Assembly (NCBI GenBank): GCA_036501485.1
Contig: DASYAG010000093.1
Coordinates: forward strand, 1 to 64,000
DNA length: 64,000 nt
Origin: PALSA-607 sp036501485
GTDB lineage: Bacteria > Actinomycetota > Actinomycetes > Acidothermales > Acidothermaceae
Direction: 5' to 3'
Each line of letters starts with the position of its first letter. The stretch's first letter is position 1. A program made the position numbers and the translations under genes. The notes beneath the pieces are model-generated. The model did not search any database. It was not told the DNA's origin and worked only from the letters and a program-made list of their open reading frames with translations. Below, one piece after another: positions 8,474 to 17,982 of the stretch.

Positions 8474-9481
8474 TTACAGCGCCAGGCGCCGCCGCAGCAT
8501 TGCCGAGGCGACCAGCCCCGGAATGATCGGCGCCCAGAAGGACGCCAGCCGGTAGACGATGACGGCGGCAAGGGTCGCTCCGCCGCCGACTCCGGTGGTC
8601 ACCAGACCTGCGATCAACGCAGCATCGACCGTGCCGAGCCCGGCCGGCGTCGGCACGATCTCGGCAGCCGTCGCGCCGACCAGATAGACAACCGCGACTC
8701 GCCAGGTGGCGACGTCCCCGTCGAACGCCCACAGTGCCGCGTACAACGCGAGCAGGTTCGATGCCTTCACGGCAGCCGTGCAAGCGATCAGCGTGGCGAG
8801 CCGTGCCGGATGACCGACCAGGTCGCCAGCCGCCGTTCGAGCATCTGTCGCCGTGCGTCCGATCCAGCTCTTGCTGAGCCTGGACGGCGACCGGCTGGTG
8901 CGCACATTGACGACCCGCGCGATGACGGCGACGAGCAGTGCCCCAATCACCCAGAGCATGTCGACGTCGCTTAGCCCACCGAAGAACCACCCGGCGGCCC
9001 GCACCGCGATGCCGGGGCCGAAGACCGCGATGCCAATCGCGGCCACGACGATGTGCGCGAGCCCACAGACCCCGACCGCTGCTGCTGCTCGTCCAGCAGT
9101 GACACCCCGACGGGTCAAATAGCGCGCGTTTACTGCGGCCCCGCCGAGCCCGGCTGGGGTGATCCGGTTGGCGGCTGCGGCCGCCAGTTGCACCAGAACG
9201 GTGCGTGGGAGTGGCAGCCGAGTGCCTGCGGCCGCCTGCAAGGCCAGCGCGGCGAAGAAATAGCTGACGCCGATCGCGGCGGCGACGACCACCACCCACG
9301 GCCATGACGGCGCGGGCAGGTTCGAAAGCTGATGGCTGGCGCTGCGCAGCCCTGGTGCGACCCGCCAGATCGCGACGGCGCCTACCGACATGGAAAGGAC
9401 GACGGCGATCAGGTGCGATCGGCCGGGGCCTTTATCCACGCACTTAGTGTCGGCAGCGTCGACGACATTGGGCTGAAGCAC
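8474..9481 (-). CDS. YbhN/UPF0104-family membrane protein (LPG synthase TM-like)
   Basis: A polytopic inner-membrane protein of about 335 residues with 7-8 hydrophobic helices. Family signatures are NRITPAGLGGAAVNARYLTRRG in the first half and PTPAGLGTVDAALIAGLVTTGVG…VIVYRLASFWAPIIPG near the end. These match the LPG_synthase_TM/YbhN family, related to the flippase half of lysyl-phosphatidylglycerol synthase, so a lipid-transport role is likely; no catalytic domain is attached. The start is uncertain: GTG 9481 gives the longest frame, and an in-frame GTG about 14 codons later is possible. Confidence 0.82.
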   Translation of the reverse strand: MLQPNVVDAADTKCVDKGPGRSHLIAVVLSMSVGAVAIWRVAPGLRSASHQLSNLPAPSWPWVVVVAAAIGVSYFFAALALQAAAGTRLPLPRTVLVQLAAAAANRITPAGLGGAAVNARYLTRRGVTAGRAAAAVGVCGLAHIVVAAIGIAVFGPGIAVRAAGWFFGGLSDVDMLWVIGALLVAVIARVVNVRTSRSPSRLSKSWIGRTATDARTAAGDLVGHPARLATLIACTAAVKASNLLALYAALWAFDGDVATWRVAVVYLVGATAAEIVPTPAGLGTVDAALIAGLVTTGVGGGATLAAVIVYRLASFWAPIIPGLVASAMLRRRLAL

Positions 9482-9703
9482 ATCTGAACAATCGGCGTAA
9501 ATCTGGGGTTGCTGAAACTCCGCTCGTTGGTGGGCGCTGGCTACCTTAGGCCGCGCTCAGAACGGCCAGCGCGAAAGGACTAGGCATTTGCCCAATGTGG
9601 CTGCCCACCTTAGGAAGCGACTCTGAATGTGCCGGGAAAGGCGAACGCCAGCAGGCGTCGTCCGGTTACAAGCACTTCAGGCAAGCAAGGTAGGAGCAGG
9701 ATC

Positions 9704-9973
9704 ATGTCGAACCAAGATTTCTTCGCGGCGTCGGTGAACGCACGCCGCGCCGGGTTGCAGCGCGAGGCACGGGCATCGCGAGTAGCGCGGCAGGCACTTC
9801 GGGCCGGGCGCCGGTCGGCGAAAAGCACACGCCGCAAGGCGACAGCGGTCGCTCGCGACCACGCGGTCACCGAGCCCAGCCAGCCCGGTCGCGGGGGCGC
9901 TGCACAGCCCGCACGCACGGGCACCACGTCAGCGGCCGCCGGCCTCCAAGCCACGGCGATTTGCGGTAGCTGA
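9704..9973 (+). CDS. Small basic hypothetical protein
   Basis: An 89-residue protein preceded by a good ribosome-binding site (GGAGCAGGATC before ATG 9704). The first half is strongly basic and Arg/Ala-rich (NARRAGLQREARASRVARQALRAGRRSA) and would form an amphipathic helix. The second half is low-complexity Pro/Gly/Thr. I do not recognise a family. It could bind nucleic acid, but nothing proves that. It lies between YbhN (divergent) and the large LuxR regulator (same strand, 17 bp away). The ribosome-binding site is the main support; it could also be spurious. Confidence 0.5.
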   Translation: MSNQDFFAASVNARRAGLQREARASRVARQALRAGRRSAKSTRRKATAVARDHAVTEPSQPGRGGAAQPARTGTTSAAAGLQATAICGS

Positions 9974-9977
9974 GCGA

Positions 9978-9983
9978 TACCTT
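9978..9983 (+). promoter_or_regulatory. Putative -10 box for leaderless LuxR gene
   Basis: TACCTT ends 7 nt before GTG 9991, favouring that codon over the TTG at 9982 or ATG at 10024. Confidence 0.5.
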
Positions 9984-9990
9984 GGAGCAC

Positions 9991-12852
9991 GTGACGGTGG
10001 TTCGTAGTGGCCTGAGCCTGGTCATGGTCGGCCGGGCGGCTGAGTTGCGCCGTCTCCAGGCCATGGCCGACGGGATGACCGAGCCACGCGTCGTCCTGCT
10101 TCACGGCGAAGCCGGCGTCGGTAAGAGCCGGCTGGTCCGCGAGTTCGTCGCGACGCTGCCCGACCACCAGGTGTTCGCTGCCCACGCCGAGCCTGGGCCG
10201 CTCGGCCGACCCTTCCACTTACTCCACGAAGCGATCGAACGGCGGGTCGGAGCGTGGACCGCCATCCCACCCGAGCTCGCCAGCTCGCAGGAGCCGTTGC
10301 GGGTGTTGCTCGGCCCGGTCGCGCCTATTCTGAACAGCGACCCAAGCAGTGACGTCACGGTCGGTGGCGAGCAAAGCCTGCGCGCCGCCGTTGATCTCGT
10401 GCGCTACCTCCTCGACGGGCGCCCTGGTGTGCTGGTCGTTGAAGACCTGCATTGGGCGGACGCCGAAAGCTTGCGTCTGATCGGTCGCTTGGCGACGACG
10501 GCGGATCTGCCACTGCTGATCGTCGGCACGTTCCGGCCGGGTGTGGCCGAGGGCCGGTTGCTCGCCGACATGATCGATCGGGTCGCGCGGCAACGGCTGG
10601 TCGAACACGTCGAGCTCGCACCCCTGACCGAGACCCAAGTGGCCGAGTGGCTCGCGGCCGTCTACCAGAGCCGGGTTCCGTGGCGGGTGGCGACTGATCT
10701 CGCCCGACGCACGTCGGGCAACCCGTTCTTCCTCGAGGAACTGGTGAGTTCGGCACCCGGTGTCGAACTGGAGGCGTTGTGCGCGCTGCCACTGCCGATC
10801 AGCGTGAGCGAAGCAGTGCTCCGCCACCTCGACGGGCTGCCCGATACACAGCGACGAATCGTCGACTCGGCCGCTGTGCTCGGCCGCCGGATCCCGTTTG
10901 ACCTGCTCGCGGTCGTGTCGGGTGCAGGTGAAGACGACTTGATCGCGACGATGCGCGAACTCGTCGAGCGCGGGCTGGTCACGGAAATCGAGCCGGACGT
11001 CTTCAGCTTCCGGCACGCCCTGACCCGTGAGGCGGTCGCGAGTCGCCTGCTCGGACGGCAACGCCGCCGGCTGCACGAGAAGGCGCACGCCGCGCTGCTG
11101 GAAATGGGCAGCGACGACTGGGGAGCGCTCGCGTATCACGCGGCAGGCGCGCACCTGTGGGACGAAGTAGTCGATGCGGCTCGACGCGGCGCAGCGGTGC
11201 ATCTGCGCACCGGATCAACTTACGAAGCATTGCGACTAGCCGAGCTCGGTTTGCAAGAGGTCGACGCCGACGCTGTGTTGCTCGAGCTCGCGACGCGGGC
11301 GGCGTGGGCCTGCGGGCTCATGGTCCAGGCCGCGAACTACGCAAGCCTTTGGGCGGTGCTCGCCGAAGCCGGTGCTAATGACGGCGAATTGAGCCGCGCG
11401 TTGCGCGCACTCGCGCGATTGAAGTGGGAAATCGGTGATACCGAGCAGCACGCTGCGCTGGTATCCCGCCTGCTCGGCGTTGCCGATCGGTTGCCTGATG
11501 GCCACGACCTCGCGGCCGTGTACAGCTATGTCGCCGAGGTGCGGATGCTCGCGGGCCAATCCGCCGAGGCGGTGGAATGGGCCGACCAGGCGCTCGCGCT
11601 GATGGCGGACGACGACGACATGCGGGCCGCAGCGATGGTGAATAAGGGCTCAGCCGTTTTCGACATCACCGGCAGATTCGATGAGGGCGCCGCGCTGCTC
11701 GTCACCGCTATTGATACAGCGGTCGAAGAAGGCGATGTCTTCAGCGCGCTACGTGGGTTGAACAACCTTCTGCAGGGCGTGCTCGTGCGCTGGCCGGCTG
11801 ACCGCGTGTGGCCACACATCGCCCGGATGAGCGAACTGGTTTCCAGTTTCGGCCGGCACGACTGGGTGTCGAGCCTCGCAGCGATCACGGCGGCGTACCA
11901 CTCGAATGCACTCGGCGATGCAGTTGCAGCGCGCAAGATCCTTGACCACGCCCTGATCGACGCCACGGTCGACGCAGGCGGCAAGCGCAGTTGGCTCCTG
12001 GCCGAGCGCGCGTGGCTCGGCGGAGAGCTGGACGAAGACGATGCGCTGATATCGGCGAATGCGTTGTATGTCCTCGGCCCGGTCATTGCGGGCGGCGCCA
12101 GTAAGGCGCGCGACCACTGGCTGGAAACCCTGGGTATGGAGGCGGCTGCGCGCGTCGGCGACGTGGCGACTGTTGCGAGCCGGCTTGCCGACCTCGGCCG
12201 GCGTGCGGTTGCCGCGCCCACAGGTGTCTGCGATTTGTCGTCATGGACGTGGGGGGTCGGTCTGCTTGCTGCGGTTCGCGCCGGCGTTGCTCCGGGCGAG
12301 GTCGCCCATGTGCTCGACCTGTTGTTCATCAGCCCGAACCGGTCGGTCCGCGACGAAGACGTCGGTTGGGGCCTGCATGTCCAGGCCGCGCTGGCCGCTG
12401 CGTCTGGCGATCATGAGACAGCAGTCGATCTTTACCGGGCCGCACTTGCCGAGCCACGCCGCCGTCCAGGCGCGGTCGTCGACGCCGACGTCCGGATCGG
12501 TCTGGCCCGCAGCCTGCTGGTGCTCGGCAACGTCGAAGAGGCACAGGTCGCTGCCGACGAAGCCGAGGTGTTCCTCGCTCGGTGGAGCGGCTGGCGCCGC
12601 GACGAACTCGTGTCGTTGCAGCATCGTCTGGCGTCGGGCGGCGCTCGGGTTGTGTCAGGTCAGTTGACCGCGCGCGAGCTCGAGGTTGCCGCGCTCGTTG
12701 CCGAGGGTCTCAGCAACTCAGAGATCGGCCGCAAGCTGTTCATCTCGACCAAGACGGCCTCCGTGCACGTATCGAACATCCTGGCGAAAATGTCGATGAC
12801 CTCGCGCACCCAAATCGCGGCGTGGGCGGTGTCGGAGGGCATGGTGCACTAA
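9991..12852 (+). CDS. Large ATP-binding LuxR-family regulator (LAL/MalT-like)
   Basis: A 953-residue STAND-type transcriptional regulator. The N-terminal AAA ATPase has a Walker A (GEAGVGKSR, about residue 36) and a Walker B (VLVVEDLHWAD, about residue 150). A long central region of helical TPR-like repeats follows (about 360-860), then a C-terminal LuxR helix-turn-helix (LTARELEVAALVAEGLSNSEIGRKL…VHVSNILAKM). LAL regulators bind ATP and a small inducer, oligomerise and activate target operons. The inducer and targets are unknown; the glutaminase gene 60 bp downstream on the same strand is a candidate. Length is normal for the family. Confidence 0.9.
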   Translation: MTVVRSGLSLVMVGRAAELRRLQAMADGMTEPRVVLLHGEAGVGKSRLVREFVATLPDHQVFAAHAEPGPLGRPFHLLHEAIERRVGAWTAIPPELASSQEPLRVLLGPVAPILNSDPSSDVTVGGEQSLRAAVDLVRYLLDGRPGVLVVEDLHWADAESLRLIGRLATTADLPLLIVGTFRPGVAEGRLLADMIDRVARQRLVEHVELAPLTETQVAEWLAAVYQSRVPWRVATDLARRTSGNPFFLEELVSSAPGVELEALCALPLPISVSEAVLRHLDGLPDTQRRIVDSAAVLGRRIPFDLLAVVSGAGEDDLIATMRELVERGLVTEIEPDVFSFRHALTREAVASRLLGRQRRRLHEKAHAALLEMGSDDWGALAYHAAGAHLWDEVVDAARRGAAVHLRTGSTYEALRLAELGLQEVDADAVLLELATRAAWACGLMVQAANYASLWAVLAEAGANDGELSRALRALARLKWEIGDTEQHAALVSRLLGVADRLPDGHDLAAVYSYVAEVRMLAGQSAEAVEWADQALALMADDDDMRAAAMVNKGSAVFDITGRFDEGAALLVTAIDTAVEEGDVFSALRGLNNLLQGVLVRWPADRVWPHIARMSELVSSFGRHDWVSSLAAITAAYHSNALGDAVAARKILDHALIDATVDAGGKRSWLLAERAWLGGELDEDDALISANALYVLGPVIAGGASKARDHWLETLGMEAAARVGDVATVASRLADLGRRAVAAPTGVCDLSSWTWGVGLLAAVRAGVAPGEVAHVLDLLFISPNRSVRDEDVGWGLHVQAALAAASGDHETAVDLYRAALAEPRRRPGAVVDADVRIGLARSLLVLGNVEEAQVAADEAEVFLARWSGWRRDELVSLQHRLASGGARVVSGQLTARELEVAALVAEGLSNSEIGRKLFISTKTASVHVSNILAKMSMTSRTQIAAWAVSEGMVH

Positions 12853-12913
12853 CCCGGCCGGGCCGTCAGTCGTGAAATGTCGTAGAAACACGACGCCAGC
12901 ATCATGTCGGAAC

Positions 12914-14785
12914 ATGGTCACCGACGCGGCAGGCCCGGGTGCGTCCGTTCACCCCCAACCCGAGGTCGCGGGCGGACCGATCCAAGGTCTTCTTGACGAG
13001 GTGTGGCGCGAGGCCAAAGAGCGCGACGAAGGCGAACTCGCGACCTACATTCCCGAGCTCGCGCGCGCGGATCGGTCGACGTTCGGGTTGGCGCTCGCGT
13101 CGTTGGATGGGCGGGTGTATTCGGCGGGCCGGATCGATGAATTCACGATCCAATCGGTCTCGAAGCCGTTCGTCTACGCGCTGGCGCTAGCCGACCAAGG
13201 CATCGATGCCATGTTGGCACGGGTGGGTGTCGAGCCGACCGGCAACGCCTTCAACACTATTAGCGTCGACGCGCAGGGCCGACCATTCAACCCGATGGTC
13301 AACGCGGGTGCCATTGTGACGACGTCCCTCGTCGCGGGCGACAATCCGTCGGAGCAGTTTGACCGTGTCCACCAAGGCTTGTCGGCCTTCGCTGGTCGGC
13401 AGCTGGCCGTCGACGAACGAGTGTTCGAGTCAGAACGTGGCACCGGCGATCGCAACCGGGCCATTGGCTTCTTGCTGCGCTCGGTCGGTGCTTTGCAGCA
13501 AGAGGTCGACGCCGCGTTATCCGTGTACTTCCGCCAGTGCTCGGTGCTCGTCGATGCACGTGACCTCGCGGTGATGGCCGCCACCCTCGCGAACGGTGGA
13601 GTCAATCCGCTGACCGGCGAGGCCGTCGTCCCCGCCTCGGTGGTCAGCCGCGTATTGACGGTGATGTCGACCTGCGGCATGTATGACTTCGCAGGCGAGT
13701 GGCTGTACCGCGTGGGGCTACCCGCCAAGAGTGGTGTCAGTGGTGGCATCGCGGCCGCGCAACCCGGGCGACTCGGTTTCGGAGCGCACAGCCCGCTCCT
13801 TGATTCACGGGGAAACAGCGTCCGGGGTATCGCTGCTTGCGAGCTACTGTCGCACCGACTGGATCTTCACCTCTTCGCCGTCAGTGGGGTGGAGCTGGGC
13901 GGGAACCATCGGTTTGTGCGCGCGGACGTGGTGCGTTCGAAGCGGGTCCGGCTTATCCGCGAGCAGGCAATTCTCGACGCCGAGGGCGTCCGCATCGCCG
14001 TGCATGTTCTTACGGGAGCCCAAGATGCTGCGAGCATCGAGCGGGTGGCCCGCGCTGTCGTCGAAGATCGAGCGTCGGGTGGCTGGCGGGTGTTCGATCT
14101 GCGCCGGGTGAAGCGCGCGGACGCGGCGGCTGTCCACCTGCTGGTTCGGCTGACGGAGCAGTTGCGCGCGGCTGGTAGCGACGTCGTCGTGGTACCACCA
14201 CGATCGGTGACTGCGCGGCGCAGTGTCGCAGTGCTGGCCGCAGCGGCCAATGCCACCATGGTCGATCCAGACGACGCATTGCGGTGGTGCGAGGACGCCT
14301 TGCTCCGTCACTTCGGTGTATCGGACGAGCCGCCCGACTCGCTGGTTCCGATCGGCCAGCAGGATCTGCTCGCGGGGCTGAGCGCGTCCACGGCGGCAGC
14401 GATCGAGGCGGCCGTCGTGACCCGCGTGTTTGCCGCCGGATCGCCCGTGTTCGCCGAGGGGGCGGCCGCGGATGGCCTGTACTTCGTCGCGGCCGGACAG
14501 GTCAGCGCTGGACTGAGCCGCGGCGGGTCGTGGCGCCGGTTCAGCACGATGGGGCCGGGATCGTCGTTCGGCGAGCTCGCGCTTGTCGAAGGCGGCGCAC
14601 GTTCTGCAGCCGTCGTCGCCGATGACGCCACACTGTGCTTCGTGCTCACGGTCGATGCGTTCGCGAAACTGGTCGAAGGAGATCCGACGGCCGGCGCCGA
14701 GATCTACCGGTCGATCGCCGCCAGTTTGGCCGGCCGAGTTCGCCAAACGAGCAAGGAGATCAGCGCTCTCGACCAGCGCGACTGA
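12914..14785 (+). CDS. glsA: Glutaminase A with STAS and cyclic-nucleotide-binding domains
   Basis: A 623-residue three-domain protein. Residues about 20-325 are a serine-dependent glutaminase that hydrolyses L-glutamine to glutamate and ammonia. The catalytic S81-x-x-K84 is in QSVSKPF; NAGAI and GLPAKSGVSGGI are further active-site motifs. Residues about 350-465 look like a STAS domain (VFDLRRVKRADAAAVHLLVRL), and about 480-610 a cNMP-binding domain with the phosphate cassette FGELALVEGGARSAAV. Simple bacterial glutaminases are about 310 residues, so this one carries two regulatory modules. Activity may therefore respond to a cyclic nucleotide and a partner protein (inference). The start ATG 12914 is chosen by domain position. 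Confidence 0.88.
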   Translation: MVTDAAGPGASVHPQPEVAGGPIQGLLDEVWREAKERDEGELATYIPELARADRSTFGLALASLDGRVYSAGRIDEFTIQSVSKPFVYALALADQGIDAMLARVGVEPTGNAFNTISVDAQGRPFNPMVNAGAIVTTSLVAGDNPSEQFDRVHQGLSAFAGRQLAVDERVFESERGTGDRNRAIGFLLRSVGALQQEVDAALSVYFRQCSVLVDARDLAVMAATLANGGVNPLTGEAVVPASVVSRVLTVMSTCGMYDFAGEWLYRVGLPAKSGVSGGIAAAQPGRLGFGAHSPLLDSRGNSVRGIAACELLSHRLDLHLFAVSGVELGGNHRFVRADVVRSKRVRLIREQAILDAEGVRIAVHVLTGAQDAASIERVARAVVEDRASGGWRVFDLRRVKRADAAAVHLLVRLTEQLRAAGSDVVVVPPRSVTARRSVAVLAAAANATMVDPDDALRWCEDALLRHFGVSDEPPDSLVPIGQQDLLAGLSASTAAAIEAAVVTRVFAAGSPVFAEGAAADGLYFVAAGQVSAGLSRGGSWRRFSTMGPGSSFGELALVEGGARSAAVVADDATLCFVLTVDAFAKLVEGDPTAGAEIYRSIAASLAGRVRQTSKEISALDQRD

Positions 14786-14860
14786 TCACGAGCGAGAGGT
14801 CCAGAGTCACCGATTGCATCGCGACACACGGTGGAAACGTTGGCGAGGCATTCTCGTGTC

Positions 14861-16246
14861 ATGGTCAGTACCGCGGATCAACTCGCGATCACCTCGGCCG
14901 ATCTGATGGTGACGCGGCTGGGTGAGACCACCGTGACGTCGCCGATGACGCAGCTGCTTCGAGACCGTGCCAGTTCGGTTCACTACGTCCACGAGTCTGA
15001 CCGGGTGCTGCTCGACGACACCGTCGAGATGGCGGTCGCACGCAACGTGCCCGCAGCGAACCTGCCGTCATTCGAGCCCGGCGGTCCGCGCGCGCGTCTC
15101 TACTTCGAGCCGGGGACCACCCGGGCCGGCATCGTGACCTGCGGTGGCCTGTGCCCTGGGCTCAACAACGTCATCCGCGGGCTGGTTCTCGAGCTCTCGC
15201 AAAACTACGGCGTCATCGACATCGTTGGCTTCCGAAATGGCTATCGCGGACTCGTCAGCGCTGACCCTCCTATGGTGCTCACGCCCGATGTCGTTCACGA
15301 CATTCATAACCGCGGCGGCACGATCCTGGGCACTTCTCGTGGCGACCAGGACGCAACCGCGATGGTCGCCACCTTGATACGGCTCGACATCTCCGTACTC
15401 TTCGTGGTCGGTGGCGACGGGACGTTGCGCGGCGCACAGAAGATTGTCGATGCGGCCGCCGCCCGCGGCTACGACCTGGCGGTCGTGGGTGTGCCGAAGA
15501 CGATCGACAACGACATCCCGTACCTCGATCACAGCTTCGGGTTTCAGACCGCGTTCGCGCGCGCTGCCGAGTCGATACGCGCGGCGCACATCGAGGCGAG
15601 CTCCACGACGCATGGTGTCGGGTTGGTCAAGCTGATGGGCCGCCATTCGGGCTTCATCGCGTGCTACGCCGCGCTGGCCAATCACGATGTCGACTTCGTA
15701 CTCGTGCCCGAGGTCCCGTTCGAACTCGACGGTGACGACGGTTTCTTGCATCATCTGCGGCGGCGGGTCGAGCATCAGGGTCACGCAGTGGTTGTCGTCG
15801 CTGAGGGCGCCGGTCAGCACCTGTTGCCGCTCGACGGCTCTCGCGATGCGTCGGGGAACACGAGGCTGGCTGACATTGGCCAACTCTTGCGCGATCGCAT
15901 CGTCGGATGCTTCGCCGACGCTGGTTCTGAACTCAGCCTGCGTTATGTCGACCCTGGTTATGCGATCCGCAGCGTGCCGGCGAATGCGTACGACGCTGTC
16001 TTTTGTATTCGGCTCGCCCAAGCCGCGGTTCACGCCGCCATGGCCGGCCGCACCGCGATGGTCGTCGGTCGTTGGCACGGTCGGTTCGTGCACCTGCCGA
16101 TCGCGCTCGCCACCGCAAGTCGCAACCAAGTCGATCCGGACGGCGACCTGTGGATGTCTGTCCTCGAGGCGACCGGTCAGCCGCCGCGCTTCGGGCAGCC
16201 CGCGCTGCAATTACCGGAGCTCATGACCTCAACTGCCAGCCGGTGA
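14861..16246 (+). CDS. pfkA: 6-phosphofructokinase (ATP-type, long PFK clade)
   Basis: A 461-residue enzyme that phosphorylates fructose 6-phosphate in glycolysis. The N-terminal 80 residues are an extension typical of the plant/PPi-like PFK clade. The catalytic core has TCGGLCPGLNNVIRG, the nucleotide loop GGDGTLRGA (Gly-Thr form, which points to ATP as donor), PKTIDNDIP with the catalytic Asp, and LMGRHSGFIA. Family members with GGDGT together with PKTIDND are generally ATP-dependent, but donor use should be measured. The start at 14861 is by alignment feel; GTG 14831 is also open. The stop codon is followed immediately by a strong terminator. Confidence 0.88.
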   Translation: MVSTADQLAITSADLMVTRLGETTVTSPMTQLLRDRASSVHYVHESDRVLLDDTVEMAVARNVPAANLPSFEPGGPRARLYFEPGTTRAGIVTCGGLCPGLNNVIRGLVLELSQNYGVIDIVGFRNGYRGLVSADPPMVLTPDVVHDIHNRGGTILGTSRGDQDATAMVATLIRLDISVLFVVGGDGTLRGAQKIVDAAAARGYDLAVVGVPKTIDNDIPYLDHSFGFQTAFARAAESIRAAHIEASSTTHGVGLVKLMGRHSGFIACYAALANHDVDFVLVPEVPFELDGDDGFLHHLRRRVEHQGHAVVVVAEGAGQHLLPLDGSRDASGNTRLADIGQLLRDRIVGCFADAGSELSLRYVDPGYAIRSVPANAYDAVFCIRLAQAAVHAAMAGRTAMVVGRWHGRFVHLPIALATASRNQVDPDGDLWMSVLEATGQPPRFGQPALQLPELMTSTASR

Positions 16247-16293
16247 AATCAGTGACGCTTCTCCACCCGGGAGGTGAAGAAGCGTCACTGATT
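16247..16293. terminator. Strong hairpin between PFK and beta-propeller genes
   Basis: A perfect 16-bp inverted repeat: AATCAGTGACGCTTCT at 16247-16262 and its complement at 16278-16293, with a 15-nt loop. It begins right after the PFK stop and lies 15 bp before the stop of the opposing gene, so it can serve both directions. Confidence 0.85.
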
Positions 16294-16307
16294 GCGTGCC
16301 GATTCAC

Positions 16308-17513
16308 TTACGAGGCGGCGATGCCTTCGAACCCGGTGCCGTTGTCGGGCGTGAAGCCGGTGACTGTACCGATCTGCGTCAGCGAGCCGTTGTTGTTGAC
16401 CTTGAACTCGTCAATGACACCGGCGCCTGTTGCTTCTTGGTAGATGTACCGACCGTCACCGGTGACTGCGAGGTCAACCGGCCCGGCGTCCGTCGTTGCA
16501 GTGACGCCGTTCGCGTTCAGCAGTGTCAGCTGGCCGTGCCAGTTCTCTGCGTAACCGGTGATCGTGTTGGAGCCGGCGTTGGCTGTGTAGACGAAACCCT
16601 TCGCGATGACCGACCAGCAGGTTGCCGTTTGTGCATTGGCGACGTGCGACGAAATAGTCGCCAGCGCACCGCTCGGGTGCACGATGTACGACGACGCGCC
16701 GCCACTTGCCTCGGCCACGATCAGTCGACCGAACACGTCGTAGCTGAGGGAGAACGGAACTCCTCCGGCCGAGGTCGTCACGACGGGCGTTGCCGACGGC
16801 GAGCCGAGGTGGTCGAGACTAAACACGTCGAGCACACCGTGGGTCTTGGTTGCAACAACCACATCGCGACCATCAGGGGTGATCGCGACCTGTGACGGAG
16901 AAGCCAGGAAGTTCGGGTCCGCGGGGTTGCCCAGACCGAGTGTGCGGGTCGAGCCGCCGATGGCGTGCAGGTGTTTCGCACCGTCGATCCAGAATCCGCT
17001 GATCGCGCCATCATTCCCTGCGTCGAGCACGTACACGTGGCTACCTACAACGCTGATCGACGTCGGCAAGTGGCCGGCGCTACCGACAACCTGCAGGCGA
17101 TGCAGATAGGTACCTTCGACCCCGAAGACTGTGAAGGTGTCACTGCCCGCGTTGACAACGAACAGCAGATGATTGTGGGCGTCGTAGGTCAACGAACCCT
17201 GCGAGGCAAGTGGGTCGACTACTGCGCCGGATTCTGAACCGCCCAAGCCGTCGGTTGCATACTGACCCGCCCAGTGCAAGCCGCCGTTGCTTGCGCGACT
17301 GTAGGCGATGACCGCATTCCCTGCGGAATTGTTCGTTTGGACGAAAACGGCCTGGTCGGTGCTCTGTGGGCCTATGTGATTCGGCTCACTTGCTGAGGCT
17401 GCTGGGGCCAGTGCGAATGCGCCGAGTGCAGCGCCGATTGTTCCGGTAGCAGCCATGACGGTGAGGCGCCGAGTGAGATGTCGTGCGCCATTTCTGTGGA
17501 TCGTTGATGCCAT
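16308..17513 (-). CDS. Secreted seven-bladed beta-propeller, lactonase-like
   Basis: A 401-residue exported protein. An Arg-rich N-terminus and hydrophobic stretch end in APAASASE, a Sec or Tat-like signal peptide (RR in LTRRLTVMAATG). The rest is a run of beta-propeller blades such as SLTYDAHNHLLFVVNAGSDTFTVF and VAITPDGRDVVVATK, resembling 6-phosphogluconolactonase-like (Lactonase, PF10282-type) proteins. Many such secreted proteins are not true lactonases, so activity is unassigned. ATG 17513 has AGGAATTC upstream; ATG 17534 seven codons earlier is an alternative. It sits alone, converging on the PFK gene. Confidence 0.8.
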   Translation of the reverse strand: MASTIHRNGARHLTRRLTVMAATGTIGAALGAFALAPAASASEPNHIGPQSTDQAVFVQTNNSAGNAVIAYSRASNGGLHWAGQYATDGLGGSESGAVVDPLASQGSLTYDAHNHLLFVVNAGSDTFTVFGVEGTYLHRLQVVGSAGHLPTSISVVGSHVYVLDAGNDGAISGFWIDGAKHLHAIGGSTRTLGLGNPADPNFLASPSQVAITPDGRDVVVATKTHGVLDVFSLDHLGSPSATPVVTTSAGGVPFSLSYDVFGRLIVAEASGGASSYIVHPSGALATISSHVANAQTATCWSVIAKGFVYTANAGSNTITGYAENWHGQLTLLNANGVTATTDAGPVDLAVTGDGRYIYQEATGAGVIDEFKVNNNGSLTQIGTVTGFTPDNGTGFEGIAAS

Positions 17514-17982
17514 GTGAATTCCTATCGCTGACATGACGGTTGTTCCGTCCGACTCGTGGCCTCGGGGTCACAAACGCCTTTGTAGCAGCGGTTTTTGGCG
17601 ACGTCTGCACTCTTGACCTCAAAATGGTTCGGCGTCAGCAGTCTGTAAGGAAATGCCGTCACGAGTTCGTAAGAACTCTTACGAAGGCGCGCACAGGCAC
17701 CAACGCAATATGCGATGTTGGATGCGAATCTCGTGTCAGCTCCTTGAAGATCCACTCGATGAGACCGTTGCCAGGGATTACCGGGTGTGCTCGATTGGGG
17801 CGAGAGAGGTCTGGGCACGGTAGTGTGTGGGTGTCGCTTCGCCTCGTGGAGCGCATGATCGCTCTGTTCGCCCGACTCGGGTGGGGGCTTCTTGATCACT
17901 AAATCTCCTGCGGCAATTTAGACGCTCGCTCACGCGCACCGTCGCGCACGCGTGCAACGCCGGCAACCGGAAGGCTGCGATC
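17514..17982. other. Long divergent intergenic region, no convincing gene
   Basis: About 470 bp between the divergent beta-propeller and glycosyltransferase genes. It is visibly richer in A/T than its surroundings. Open frames of about 120 codons exist on both strands (17540-17902 plus, 17522-17899 minus) but have no ribosome-binding site and no recognisable protein pattern. It probably holds the promoters of both flanking operons. GGAAGG, 9 bases before ATG 17983, is the likely ribosome-binding site of the glycosyltransferase. Confidence 0.5.

Noticed and set aside
8442..9305. Long extension of the GNAT frame
   Set aside because: It is antiparallel in frame to the YbhN coding sequence, Arg/Gly-rich and without domain similarity; ATG 8441 has its own -10 box.
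17522..17902. Protein-coding frames of about 120 codons on both strands
   Set aside because: No ribosome-binding site, no recognisable motif and a base composition unlike neighbouring genes; treated as regulatory spacer.
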